Assembly: GCF_038502225.1 (NCBI RefSeq)
Contig: NC_091298.1
Location: forward strand, 45,696,234-45,760,233
Origin: Cherax quadricarinatus
Lineage: Eukaryota; Arthropoda; Malacostraca; Decapoda; Parastacidae
Direction of reading: 5' to 3'
Length of the DNA stretch: 64,000 nt
The notes under the pieces are model-generated. The model did no database searches. It was not told the DNA's origin and was given only the letters and a program-made list of their open reading frames with translations. Every line of letters begins with the position of its first letter. Position 1 is the stretch's first letter. Both the position numbers and the translations under genes were made by a program. Shown here in pieces: positions 10,711 through 19,668 of the stretch.

Positions 10711-10908
10711 AATAATGCAGAGTTTTGAAATGAGCTGAGTTAGTTGACTGTTGTGGGTGGCATCCTGCAGGGTGGTAGAATATTGCTGAGCCTCTAAAGC
10801 ATTAATGATAAATTCTTATTGGATTTACTAGAAAAATAAAAAAAAATTAGAAAAGAAACAAATAGGATGCAGTATTTAACAGCATTATTTATCTGTTGTG
10901 GTATTTAG

Positions 10909-11047
10909 GTTGGTTCAGCGTATGGTGGAAGTTCGACGTTATCTGGGTTGCAGCAATATACAAGGTATGAGGTTGTGGTACAAGCTTTCAATAACAGAGG
11001 AGCAGGACCTCTCTCAGCTCCTGTCATTGCTACCACTGAGGAGGATG
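10909..11047 (+). CDS. Dscam: Dscam homologue, exon for second half of FN3 domain 2
   Basis: The 139-base exon begins in phase 0 after TATTTAG and ends in phase 1 at GATG/GTAAAT. It encodes VGSAYGGSSTLSGLQQYTRY, then EVVVQAFNNRGAGPLS and APVIATTEED. The L..YTRYEVVVQAFN..G.GPLS pattern is the tyrosine-corner and G-strand signature of an FN3 domain. It completes the fold started at 5470 and closes with the acidic linker that precedes the next domain in Dscam. The 5269-base intron before it is filled with transposon relics. The phase fit with both neighbours argues strongly that these exons belong together. Confidence 0.88.
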
Positions 11048-11997
11048 GTAAATGTCACTCACTGATCTTTACTAAAACAAGAGTTATACTTTTGCTTAAT
11101 AGTACTGTTATACAAGTACAGCCTCTCCTCACTTAACGACAGGATTCTGTTCATAAGAGTAGGTCAGTAAGTGAATTGGTCACTAAGTGAGGAGTGTACT
11201 GTACTGGTAGTGGGTTTGTGTCAACCATCTTTAGAAATTTTTTAATGTCACCTTTGCATCATTTATAACATTTTTAGTATATTTTTAAATGTTTATACAG
11301 TAGTGTGGTGCACTGTATATTGTAATAAAGAGAATGGAGGAAATCAGCTCTAATATACATTTATTACATTTGCATTCTGGTTGGAAAGCTGATTGTAAGG
11401 CCGAGCGGTTGGTAAATGAGTACAGTGGACCCTCGCCTAACGATATTAATCCGTTCCTGAGAGCTCATCGTTAGCAGAAATTATCGTTAGCCGAATCAAT
11501 TTTCCCCATAAGAAATAATGGAAATCCAATTAATCCGTTCCAGACAGCCAAAAGTATTAAATTTTTTTTTTTCATGAAATATACATTTCCCTACAAAGAA
11601 AACAATGAGACATGCACAATAACTACATAAATAAATGTTAAAATGACACCTTTATTGAAGAGTATTGATGAGTGGGATTTTCACAGTGATACATGAGTAA
11701 AGGCTTCACTTTGCAATCCCCACTAGCATTACAACAAAACATGAGAGTTAGCCTGTCTTTCACAGGCTGGTGTCCTGGGAGTGCCTTTTCCTCCTGAGTA
11801 ATGTAGGTCCTGTTTGGCATTTTCTTCCAGAACATGCCTGATTCCTCACAATTGAACACTTGTTGGGGTTGGAATTTTTCAGCTTCATCATGCCTTATCA
11901 CACTGTGTATGCCACTACAATTCTTAAATCTCTCAAAGCAACCTTTGCTTGCCTTAAATTCACCAATATGAGCACTAGTTCCAGGCATTTTTTTCCT

Positions 11998-12136
11998 GTT
12001 CACCTGGGTGTTAGTCAACTGTTGTGGATTGCATCCTGGGGGACAAGATTAAGGACACCAATGGAAATAAGTTAGACAGTCCTCGATGATGCACTGGCTT
12101 TCTTGGGTTATCCTGGGTGGCTAACCATTTGGGGTT
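11998..12136 (+). mobile_element. SINE fragment inside the Tigger copy
   Basis: CACCTGGGTGTTAGTCAACT, then a segment with GCATCCTGGGGGACAAGATT and TTGGGTTATCCTGGGTGGCT, matches the reverse complement of the SINE at 18216-18390 and in part the SINE at 25830-26145. Its GGTTATCCTGGGTGGCTAACC end is also the seed of the 33-bp minisatellite at 17670-18215. Confidence 0.6.
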
Positions 12137-12211
12137 AATTGTTTCTCGATAATTGTTTCCTGTTAAGCCACACCAACAACACACTCTCCACATCTTCAAG
12201 TAGTACAGCTG

Positions 12212-13000
12212 ATGGTGGTGGAACAACGGCTAATGGTGGTGCAGCAACAGCTGACTGTGGTGCAGCAACAGCTGACAGTGGTACAGCAGCAGCTGACTGT
12301 GGTGCAGCAGCAGCTGACTGTGGTGCAGCAGCAGCTGACTGTGGTGCTGCAGCAGCTGACTGTGGTGCAGCAACAGCTGACCGTGGTTCAGCAACAGCTG
12401 ACTTTGGTACAGCAGCAACTGACTGTGGTGCAGCAGCAGCTGACCGTGGTTCAGCAACAGCTGACCGTGGTTCAGCAACAGCTGACTGTGGTGCAGCAGC
12501 AGCTGACTGTGGTGCAGCAACAGCTGACTGGTCCAGCAACAGCTGACTGTAGTGCAGCAACAGCTGACCGGGCTTCAGCAACAGCTGACCGGGGTTCAGC
12601 AACAGCTGACCATGGTGCAGCAGCAGCTGACCGTGGTGCAGCAGCAGCTGACCATGGTGCAGCAGCAGCTGACCGTGGTGCAGCAGCAGCTGACCGTGGT
12701 GCAGCAGCAGCTGACCGTGGTTCAGCAGCAGCTGACCGTGGTTCAGCAGCAGCTGACCGTGGTTCAGCAGCAGCTGACCGTGGTTCAGCAGCAGCTGACC
12801 GTGGTTCAGCAGCAGCTGACCGTGGTGCAGCAACAGCTGACTGTGGTGCAGCAGCAGCTGACTGTGGTGCAGCATCAGCTGACTGTGGTGGAGCAACAGC
12901 TGATGGTGGTGCAGCAACAGCTGACCATGGTGCAGCAACAGCTGACTGGTCCAGCAACAGCTGACGGTGGTGCAGCAGCAGCTAACCGTGGTACGATAGT
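12212..13000. repeat. 21-bp minisatellite, first block
   Basis: The unit contains GCAGCAGCAGCTGACCGTGG and repeats in register for about 790 bp with small substitutions. Because 21 is a multiple of three and the unit lacks stops in several frames, both strands look open (repeating QQQLTVV on one frame and AAAADRG on another). These are compositional, not genes. Confidence 0.9.
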
Positions 13001-13227
13001 ACTTCGATAGTATTTCTCACCCTTTTTACCACAGGGTTGGCACTAGAAGCTTTCTTTGGGGCCATGGTGGCTTATTTAGCAGATACAAGCACTAAAAACA
13101 ATGGAATAATACAAAATGTATCGAATGTATGCATGCAGCAGGCCACCCTGGCTTGTAAACAATGACGTCAGGGCAGCTGAGGTGCTCAGGCTGGACGGAC
13201 AGGCTCAGGACGAGTCATGTTGGTCAG
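13001..13227. repeat. Duplicated Tigger 5' segment between minisatellite blocks
   Basis: The stretch from TTTCTCACCCTTTTTACCAC to GACGAGTCATGTTGGTCAG is repeated with about 10% change at roughly 13888-14100. Minisatellite plus Tigger end was thus duplicated in tandem as one unit. Confidence 0.8.
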
Positions 13228-13870
13228 AAACAGCTGACGGTGGTGCAGCAGCAGCTGACTGTGGTGCAGCAGCAGCTGACTGTGGTGCAGCAGCAGCTTA
13301 CCATGGTTCAGCAACAGCTGACTGTGGTGCAGCAGCAGCTGACCGTGGTGCAGCAACAGCTGATGGTGGTGCAGTATCAGCTGACAGTGGTGCAGCAGCA
13401 GCTGACCGTGGTTCAGCAGCAGCTGACAGTGGTGCAGCAGCAGCTGACTGTGGTGCAGCAGCAGCTGACTGTGGTGCAGCAGCAGCTGACCGTGGTGCAG
13501 CAGCAGCTGACCGTGGTTCAGCAACAGTTGACTGTGGTGCAGCAGCAGCTGGCCGTGGTGCAGCAACAGCTGATGGTAGTGCAGCAGCAGCTGACAGTGG
13601 TGCAGCAGCAGCTGATGGTGGTGCTGCAGCAGCAGCTGATGGTGCAGCAGCAGCAGCTGACAGTGGTGCAGCAGCAGCTGACCGTGGCTCAGCAACAGCC
13701 GACTGGTGCAGAAACAGCTGACCGTGGTGCAGCAACAGCTGACCGTGGTGCAGCAACAGCTGACCGTGGTGCAGCAACAGCTAACTGTGGTGCAGCAACA
13801 GCTGACTGTGGTGCAGCAACAGCTGACGGTGGTGCAGCAACAGCTGACGGTGGTGCAGCAGCAGCTGACC
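13228..13870. repeat. 21-bp minisatellite, second block
   Basis: It uses the same unit as 12212-13000 and ends where the second copy of the Tigger 5' segment starts. A few units are shifted by insertion of extra CAG triplets near 13620-13660. Confidence 0.9.
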
Positions 13871-14227
13871 ATCTTACGATAGTACGTATTTCTCACCCTT
13901 TTTACCACAGGGTTGGCACTAGAAGCTTTCTTTGGGTCTTTGTTGGCTTATTTAGCAGTTACAAGCACTATAAATAATATAATAATACAAAATGTACTGA
14001 ATGTATGCATGCAACCGGCCACCCTGGCTTTTAAATAGCGATGGCAGGGCAGCTGAGGCGCTCAGGCTGAACGGACAGGTTTGGGAGGAATCACGTTGGG
14101 CGAGTTTTTTATCATGAGACGAGGCAAAATTTTTGCGTTCAAATGCTTCGTATGGCGGAATTAACATTATGTAATGCGTTTGTTAGGTGGGGGTCCACTG
14201 TACATTGCTCAGTGAGGACAGGCTGTA

Positions 14228-14473
14228 TTCTAAGTTTGAATGGTCATTAAAATTAAGAATCAGGAATAACCTTAACTGTAGGTATCGGTCCTTTATATAG
14301 TTTATAATGTACACAGAGAGTACTTATTTTTGCTATAGGATATGGTAGTTAGTTGTGACAGGTTGTGACATAAGTTTACTCTAGATTTCTAACCACCTAA
14401 GAAAATAAAAGGTCAGCATGGCAATTATCCAAGTCATACTACATATGGTTATTAACAGTTTTATTAGTAATCA
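14228..14473. other. Intron sequence, nothing recognised
   Basis: No supported gene or repeat is present before the short tandem block at 14474. Confidence 0.4.
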
Positions 14474-14586
14474 CTGTCAGCATCTAACATGGTTGATACA
14501 AGACCACTGTCAGCATCTAACATGGTTGATACAAGACTACTGTCAGCATCAAACATCGTTGATACAGCATCACTGTCAGCATTGCT
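14474..14586. repeat. 33-bp tandem repeat, about 3.4 copies
   Basis: The unit starts CACTGTCAGCATCTAACATG and continues through GTTGATACAAGAC; three near-identical copies and a partial fourth follow each other. Confidence 0.85.
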
Positions 14587-14713
14587 AAACTACAATAGTG
14601 AATTCTTAGTTTCACTTACTTGTTCATGAAATTTTTAATTAATCTTATTCTGGGTTTAATTAGTCTTATTGTTAGTGCTTTGAACTTGTACATTAATATG
14701 TATGATGATGCAG

Positions 14714-14860
14714 CTCCCAGCCTGCCTCCTGAAACAATACGATGTGAAGCAACGTCTGCAAAGAGTGTGTCTGTTGCCTGGCGTCCTCCTCCTGGCCAGG
14801 GTCAGAATGGTTTAATTAAGGGATATAGAGTACTCTATATGCCTGCATCACAATACTCAG
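14714..14860 (+). CDS. Dscam: Dscam homologue, exon for first half of FN3 domain 3
   Basis: The 147-base exon is phase 1 at both ends: acceptor GATGATGCAG/CT, donor TCAG/GTGAGT. It encodes PSLPPETIRCEATSAKSVSV, AWRPPPGQGQNGLIKGYRV and LYMPASQYS. The opening PS.PP after the previous exon's EED linker, the AW.PP turn and NG.IKGYRVLY are standard FN3 B-to-C strand features and match the third FN3 domain of arthropod Dscam. Its position after 10909 and before 16822 is collinear with the protein. Exon skipping of this exon alone would keep the frame (147 is a multiple of 3), but I have no evidence that it occurs. Confidence 0.88.
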
Positions 14861-15489
14861 GTGAGTTTATCTAAACTTGTCTCTTTATTTATGCATGTGT
14901 TTGGATTTATGTGCATTGTCTTTTGTGTATGTATTCATGGTTATACATATCTGTAAATGTATTTTAACTGGTCTGGTGAGAAAGATATATAACAATAGTA
15001 TAGAAATTAAACAATATTGTACCCTGGTGGGAGCAACTCAAAACTTGCCCTCAAATTGTAGATGAATATTAGACAGTACACGTATCTCAGTTTCTCCTGG
15101 ACCATTGGGGTGCTGAGAACACCAATGAACTCACCAGTGAGTGAAACATGTATTATGAACAAAAATTACATTTACTATAGAAAAGTATTCATTAGAATTT
15201 ACATTGAGACCAGTTTGATCAGAATTATTTGGTTGGTTACCGAGATATTGTTGCAAACACTTGTAGGCGATCTTCTCAAGACACGTTTGGTGAACTTGTC
15301 AGCTTTCTTTATTGCAAAGGTTTGTAATTATTTTCAGAAAAGTGATCTTTGGCGAGTTTGTCATTTTTCACGTCGGTGCCTCACATATCATGACTAAATA
15401 ATGGTACAAGATAGTTGGTGTGAGTACTCATATCTAGAGAGAATGTTCAGCACATAGTCTAGAATAAAAAGGAAGAATGTAAACCACAG
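14861..15489. other. Intron sequence, nothing recognised
   Basis: This is AT-rich intron after the GTGAGT donor. No repeat, gene or RNA could be supported. Confidence 0.4.
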
Positions 15490-15575
15490 AATGGGTGGGA
15501 TTTGAAGTGATGATGAGTGGGTGATAAAACTCCAAACCAGTGTGTAAACCACTGGACCAGCTGGCTATAATAAAT
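15490..15575 (-). mobile_element. tRNA-derived SINE fragment, minus strand
   Basis: On the minus strand it reads TATAGCCAGCTGGTCCAGTG then GTTTACACACTGG and AGTTTTATCACCCA, which is the 5' (A-box side) part of the SINE seen in full at 15719-15870 and 40081-40215. Confidence 0.6.
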
Positions 15576-15718
15576 CATCTTACTAGGTATATATGTACAC
15601 CATAGGGAAGTTAACATGGGCCACCACTGTGACCACAAATGCAAGTTTTTACAGATGAATTTACCACCAGCATGGCCATGATGAACTCTAGCTCAAGTCC
15701 CCTCAAAACTGCTGTCAT

Positions 15719-15870
15719 GTCTCACAAAATCGTAATAACACAATTGCAAACAGTGCACTAGCCTGAAGTTTTATAACTCATTCACCATGGGTTCGAACCC
15801 CACCTGTTCTGTGATTTGTTTGCAATTTTATTATAATTTCATGAGTCATGAGGGAGAATAGGTGATTATG
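15719..15870 (+). mobile_element. tRNA-derived SINE with pol III B box
   Basis: GTTTTATAACTCATTCACCA leads into GGTTCGAACCC at 15790-15800, a perfect RNA polymerase III B box as found in tRNA genes, followed by CACCTGTTCTGTGATTTG. The preceding bases (TCTCACAAAATCGTAATAAC) are the SINE's own tail in reverse, so two copies meet in inverted orientation. It is not a tRNA gene: there is no acceptor-stem pairing around it. Confidence 0.65.
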
Positions 15871-16204
15871 TTGTTGTTTTTGATATTTTGTGAAGTTTAT
15901 TATTTCCCTCTGGAACAAAGGTACACATTTATACTGTATAAACAAATTTAAAAGATCCTGGGTAGTAATATTTGACATATGCTACATATCAGTCCTACAT
16001 GTTATGGAGATTGACATAAACCACTTTTTCTTAAATACAAAAAAAGAGTCAAGATTATTGATACAGGTACATTGCATTTTGAAAAAAAATGAGTTTCAGT
16101 TTTCAGAACTAATGCTCAGGTTGGAAAAGCTTTGTATTTAAGATTGTTTTGTAATAATACTAGAAGAAAATGTCAGCATAAGTGGTTGGTAATTTGTTAT
16201 TTTA

Positions 16205-16520
16205 ATTCTCATTGGGGTAGAGGTGGTCATGGGGAAGGTTGGAGGAGAGTGTGAAGGTTTTGTGTGCAAGGGGCTTAGACATCCAGCAGGCATGTCAGTG
16301 TTTTAAGATAGGAATGAGTGAATGCAAGTGGTTTTGGGACTTCATGAGCTGTTGTGAAGGGATTCAAGGAAATGGGATGTCAGACTTGAGTCCTGAAGGT
16401 AGAAAGTGCCGGCACTCTGGAAGAGTGGAGATATTACAATTTGGAAGGGCATCTGAACTGGAGTTTCTTGTTTATTGGGTCGCTCTACCTCTGTGGGAGA
16501 CAACTGGTGAGTTAATAAAA
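16205..16520 (+). mobile_element. RTE-like LINE 3' fragment
   Basis: GGAGAGTGTGAAGGTTTTGT then GCAAGGGGCTTAGACATCCA encodes the KVLCARGLDIQQACQ stretch that ends the RTE reverse-transcriptase ORF (KVLCARGLDFQQAC at 28857 and 52852). The 3' untranslated block and GTGGGAGACAACTGG follow, with an ATA-rich tail. Confidence 0.75.
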
Positions 16521-16539
16521 TAATAATAATGATCATAAT

Positions 16540-16700
16540 ACCTTCACTCTGAAGGAGGGGTGAGGATGTTGCAACTTGTATCGTCATCTGAACTGTAATG
16601 TCATTGTGCTCCTGGTAAGACAGTGATAGAATGAATGAAAGTGAAAGTGTTTCTTCTTTTTTGGGTCACCTTAACCTTGGTGGGAGATTGTCAGTGTGTC
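16540..16700 (+). mobile_element. Second RTE-like 3' tail fragment
   Basis: TTCACTCTGAAGGAGGGGTG, then the GTGAAAGTGTTTCTT stretch and GTCACCTTAACCTTGGTGGG repeat the last part of the RTE 3' end directly after the first fragment. No coding sequence. Confidence 0.6.
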
Positions 16701-16821
16701 AGAACAAAACAACAATGGATAACAATAAAAACAATGTTGGCACCATTTCAAGAAGAGAATTATAGTCCATGGACAATGTGTGCATCATTACATTATAAAT
16801 ACATTGTTTTCTCTTTGACAG

Positions 16822-16971
16822 ACGAAGAAGCTCAAGCAGAAACGGCAGCGGAAAGCACTAACATATTTAATTTAGAGAAATTCACAAATTACAGCATCAG
16901 TGTTCTGGCATACACAAGTGCTGGTGACGGTGTGCCTTCACAACCAATATTCTGCACCACGCTGCAGGATG
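16822..16971 (+). CDS. Dscam: Dscam homologue, exon for second half of FN3 domain 3
   Basis: The 150-base exon is phase 1 at both ends (acceptor TCTTTGACAG/AC, donor GATG/GTACGT). It encodes DEEAQAETAAESTNIFNLEK, FTNYSISVLAYTSAGDG and VPSQPIFCTTLQD. The F.NLEKFTNYSISVLAYTSAGDGVPS run is the E-to-G strand part of an FN3 domain, and the T.AGDGV.S..I wording is characteristic of Dscam FN3-3. A 1961-base intron separates it from the first half. The next exon, at 40560, is more than 23 kb away, so this is the last exon before a strongly expanded intron. Confidence 0.88.
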
Positions 16972-17165
16972 GTACGTTTTTAACACCCTACTTATCATTC
17001 CTCTCATTCTTTGATAAGTTGAAGTCCAATATAATTTCTTGAAATGCAGTGTGGATTAGTTTTTCAAAGTAATTAGCACATCATTTACATTAATTCATAG
17101 ATAATTAAGACAGAGCAATAAAAAATCCTGAATATTAAAAATATTCAAGCTGGTGTAGACATCAA

Positions 17166-17430
17166 GTGTGCAGCTGCATGCTGACTCTGACTGACTGACT
17201 CACTCCCTCCCATCACCTTGTCAGCCCACACAGCTGATAAGTGTGCAGCTGCATGCTGCTCCTGACTGACTCATTCCCTCCCATCACCTTGTCAACCCAC
17301 ACAACTGATTAGTGTGCAGCTGCATGCTGACCTTGGCTGACTCACTCACTCCCATCACCTTGTCAGCCCACACAGCTGATTAGTGTGCACCTGCATGCTG
17401 ACCTTGGCTGACTCACTCCCACACAGCTGA
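17166..17430. repeat. 71-bp tandem repeat, about 3.7 copies
   Basis: Each unit starts GTGTGCAGCTGCATGCTG and ends ACCCACACAACTGATTA or a close variant. Copies start at about 17167, 17240, 17311 and 17382; the last is cut short. Confidence 0.85.
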
Positions 17431-17669
17431 TTATTTCACAGTTCATACAGTGTGTTGTAGTTGAATTCAGAATATTATTGTGACCCTGACATGCAACAGT
17501 CATTAATATTTATTGGCTACACAGACACACAAAACATTGTATTTTGCTGGGAATGTTAGCAGACAATGTTTACATTCCTCAGGTGTTCAGTATATTGTAA
17601 ATGAAAATGAGTTGTTTCATGCTGTATCAAAGAGAAAGATAAGATTTATTTGGATTTTTTATTTGAGGA

Positions 17670-18215
17670 AAGGTTAGCCACCCAGGGTAATCCAGGGTAG
17701 GGAGGGTTAGCCACCCAGGATAATCCAGGGTAGGGAGGGTTAGCCACTTAAGATAATCCAAAGTAGGGAGGGTTAGCCACCCAGGATAATCCAGGGTAGG
17801 AAGGGTTAGCCACCCAGGATAATCCATGGTAGGGAGGGTTAGCCACCCAGGATAATCCAGGGTAGGGAGGGTTAGCCACCCAGAATAATCCATGGTAGGG
17901 AGGGTTAGCCACCCAGGATAACCCAGGGTAGGGAGGGTTAGCCACCCAGGATAACCCAGGGTAGGGAGGGTTAGCCACCCAGGATAACCCAGGGTAGGGA
18001 GGGTTAGCCCCCCAGGGTAACCCAGGGTAGTGAGGGTTAGCCACCCAGGGTAACCCAGGGTAGGGAGGGTTAGCCACCCAGGATAACCCAGGGTAGGGAG
18101 GATTAGCCATCCAGGATCATCCAGGGTATGGAGGATTAGCCACCCAGGATAATCCTGGGGTATGGAAGGTTAGCCACCTGGGATAACCTGGGGTAGGGAG
18201 GGTTACCTCCCCAAA
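17670..18215. repeat. 33-bp minisatellite grown from a SINE end
   Basis: About 16 copies of a unit holding GGTTAGCCACCCAGGATAAT and CCAGGGTAGGGAG lie side by side. On the minus strand the array reads as repeating YPGLSWVANPP, an artefact of a unit divisible by three. The reverse complement of the unit contains GGTTATCCTGGGTGGCTAAC, which is the 3' part of the SINE at 11998-12136, and the array runs straight into a SINE at 18216. Confidence 0.9.
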
Positions 18216-18390
18216 ATTACCCAAGAAAGCCAGTGCGTCTTCGAGAACTGTCCGTCTTAATTCTATTGTGGTAGTCCTTCAGTCTTGTTTCCCAGGATGC
18301 CACCCACACCAGTCCACTAACACCCAGGTACATACTTACTGCTAGGTAAACAGGTACAGCAGGTGTAAAGAAACATGCCAACATTTCCAC
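18216..18390 (-). mobile_element. SINE, minus strand, joined to the minisatellite
   Basis: On the minus strand it carries CAGTAAGTATGTACCTGGGT, GTTAGTGGACTGGTGTGGGT and GGCATCCTGGGAAACAAGAC, the body also seen at 11998-12136 and 25830-26145. Its 3' end turns directly into the 33-bp array. Confidence 0.7.
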
Positions 18391-18448
18391 CCAGTAAGGT
18401 AACATTTATGAAGGGAGTCAGAAAACAACATACATATGTATTGTACGT

Positions 18449-18482
18449 ATTTACTTACATACGTACGTACATACATACTCCT
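18449..18482. repeat. TACG/TACA microsatellite
   Basis: An alternating ACGTACGTACATACATAC run. Confidence 0.8.
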
Positions 18483-18743
18483 ACTTTTTCTTTCCTCACA
18501 GAGAATGAGGTAAGAATAATAAAGAACGGTATATCAGGTGGTGATAATATGGGTAGTGGAGCTCTACAGTACAGGTATACTTTATACAATAGTTAAAAGT
18601 ATAACTTGATGAGCCTCAGCCTGGGTGAAACAAAGTCCCAACTCACAATAAAAGCTGCTGTCTTAAAAGCAAGAAAAAGAGACTTTTATTAGTATGGCAT
18701 TTTGCCAAATACAGTACTTGTTAAAACTTCATCAAATACAGTA

Positions 18744-19069
18744 CAGGTGGGCCTTGCTGTACAGCACTTTGCTTTACAGCATTTAGCTAATGTGGGAGTT
18801 TTCAGTTATACCCAGTCTTCATTGATTCAACCTTCCTACAAATACATTCACCACTCACTATAAGCTAAGGACAAAAATATTTTAAGGTAAGTAATTTGTG
18901 TATTGTAGATGCATTTTTTTAGTTCTATTGCTCACTTAATATATAATAGTATGAACATGTTATCAGGTTTTTATATGCATTTGAAAGTGAAAAAAGACTT
19001 TTACTTAGCAATTTTCACATAACAGCAGTACCCTGGAACATAACCTGCTGTGTAAGTGGGGCCTGCCTG
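18744..19069. mobile_element. TA-flanked MITE of the GGGCC-ended family
   Basis: The left end CAGGTGGGCCTTGCTGTACA and the right end, read in reverse, CAGGCAGGCCCCACTTACAC are imperfect inverted repeats flanked by TA. The reverse right end with AGCAGGTTATG matches the left end of the element at 5765 (CCCCACTTATACAGCAGGTT), so it is a 326-bp non-autonomous relative of that lineage. Non-coding. Confidence 0.7.
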
Positions 19070-19345
19070 TACTTGATAAAGTTTATCAAGTGTAGTACTT
19101 GATAAAGCCTCGTGTAGGTTAAGCATTTTATAGTACCGGTAAAGCTCAGATTTTCCTGTTTTTTTTTTTCCACTCTTCGGCTGTGTCATAACTCAACTGA
19201 AAGCTGTTCTGCACATTGTGTCTTTATAGTCATTCTTGTGGAGATTGTTCCTCTAGATACAGTCCAGGGATGATCTTGACTCTATGTTTACTGAGAAACT
19301 GAAGCTGGTCAGTATTTCTGCTAGTATTCTCATCATGAAGTAAGA

Positions 19346-19668
19346 TGATTTGTTACATTCTTAATCTGAGGACAGTGATAGTTAATATAGTTTTATGGTT
19401 GATACTGCTACATTCTGTATCTGAAGATGGTGATAGGTAATATAGTTTTATGGTTGATACTGCTACATTCTGTATCTGAAGATGGTGATAGGTAATATAG
19501 TTTTATGGTTGATACTGCTACATTCTGTATCTGAAGATGGTGATAGGTAATATAGTTTTATGGTTGATACTGCCACATTCTGTATCTGAAGATGGTGATA
19601 GGTAATATAGTTTTATGGTTGATACTGCCACATTCTGTATCTGAGGACGGTGTTAGTGTAATTTTATG
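19346..19668. repeat. 55-bp tandem repeat, nearly 6 copies
   Basis: The unit runs from GATACTGCTACATTCTGTAT through CTGAAGATGGTGATAGGTAA to TATAGTTTTATGGTT. The inner copies are almost identical; the first and last are diverged. Confidence 0.9.

Larger units (their letters stand above)
11423..14200 (-). mobile_element. Tigger-like transposon with minisatellite inside its gene
   Basis: The ends CAGTGGACCCTCGCCTAACG and (reverse) CAGTGGACCCCCACCTAACA are flanked by TA at 11421-11422 and 14201-14202. The minus-strand transposase is in pieces. MAPKKASSANP begins near 13060 and again near 13930 in a duplicated segment, a LLVWLNRKQL scrap lies near 12160, and KASKGCFERFKNCSGIHSVI to the first catalytic region lies at 11638-12018. 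The first catalytic box reads NCEESG instead of NCDETG, so the aspartate is lost. A SINE (about 11998-12136) and two minisatellite blocks interrupt it. Not functional. Confidence 0.85.
11119..14225. mobile_element. TA-flanked element, host of a nested Tigger copy
   Basis: The left end CAGCCTCTCCTCACTTA and the right end, read on the other strand, CAGCCTGTCCTCACTGA are paired inverted repeats. TA is found just outside at 11117-11118 and 14226-14227. Removing the Tigger insertion 11423-14200 and one TA leaves a MITE of about 330 bp. I found no transposase in the residual sequence. Confidence 0.7.

Noticed and set aside
11638..12018. 126-codon minus-strand frame as a separate gene
   Set aside because: It is the middle part of a Tigger transposase with a mutated catalytic box, bounded by that transposon's ends.
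12212..13977. Gln-rich and Ala-rich frames resembling a polyglutamine protein
   Set aside because: They arise from the 21-bp minisatellite inside a dead transposon and occur in several frames on both strands.
15781..15810. GGTTCGAACCC as part of a tRNA gene
   Set aside because: No cloverleaf can be paired around it; the sequence belongs to a repeated SINE.
17627..18110. Repeating YPGLSWVANPP frame
   Set aside because: Artefact of the 33-bp minisatellite.
17166..19668. Regularly spaced repeats as a CRISPR-like array
   Set aside because: Repeat units are contiguous without unique spacers, and the context is a eukaryotic intron.
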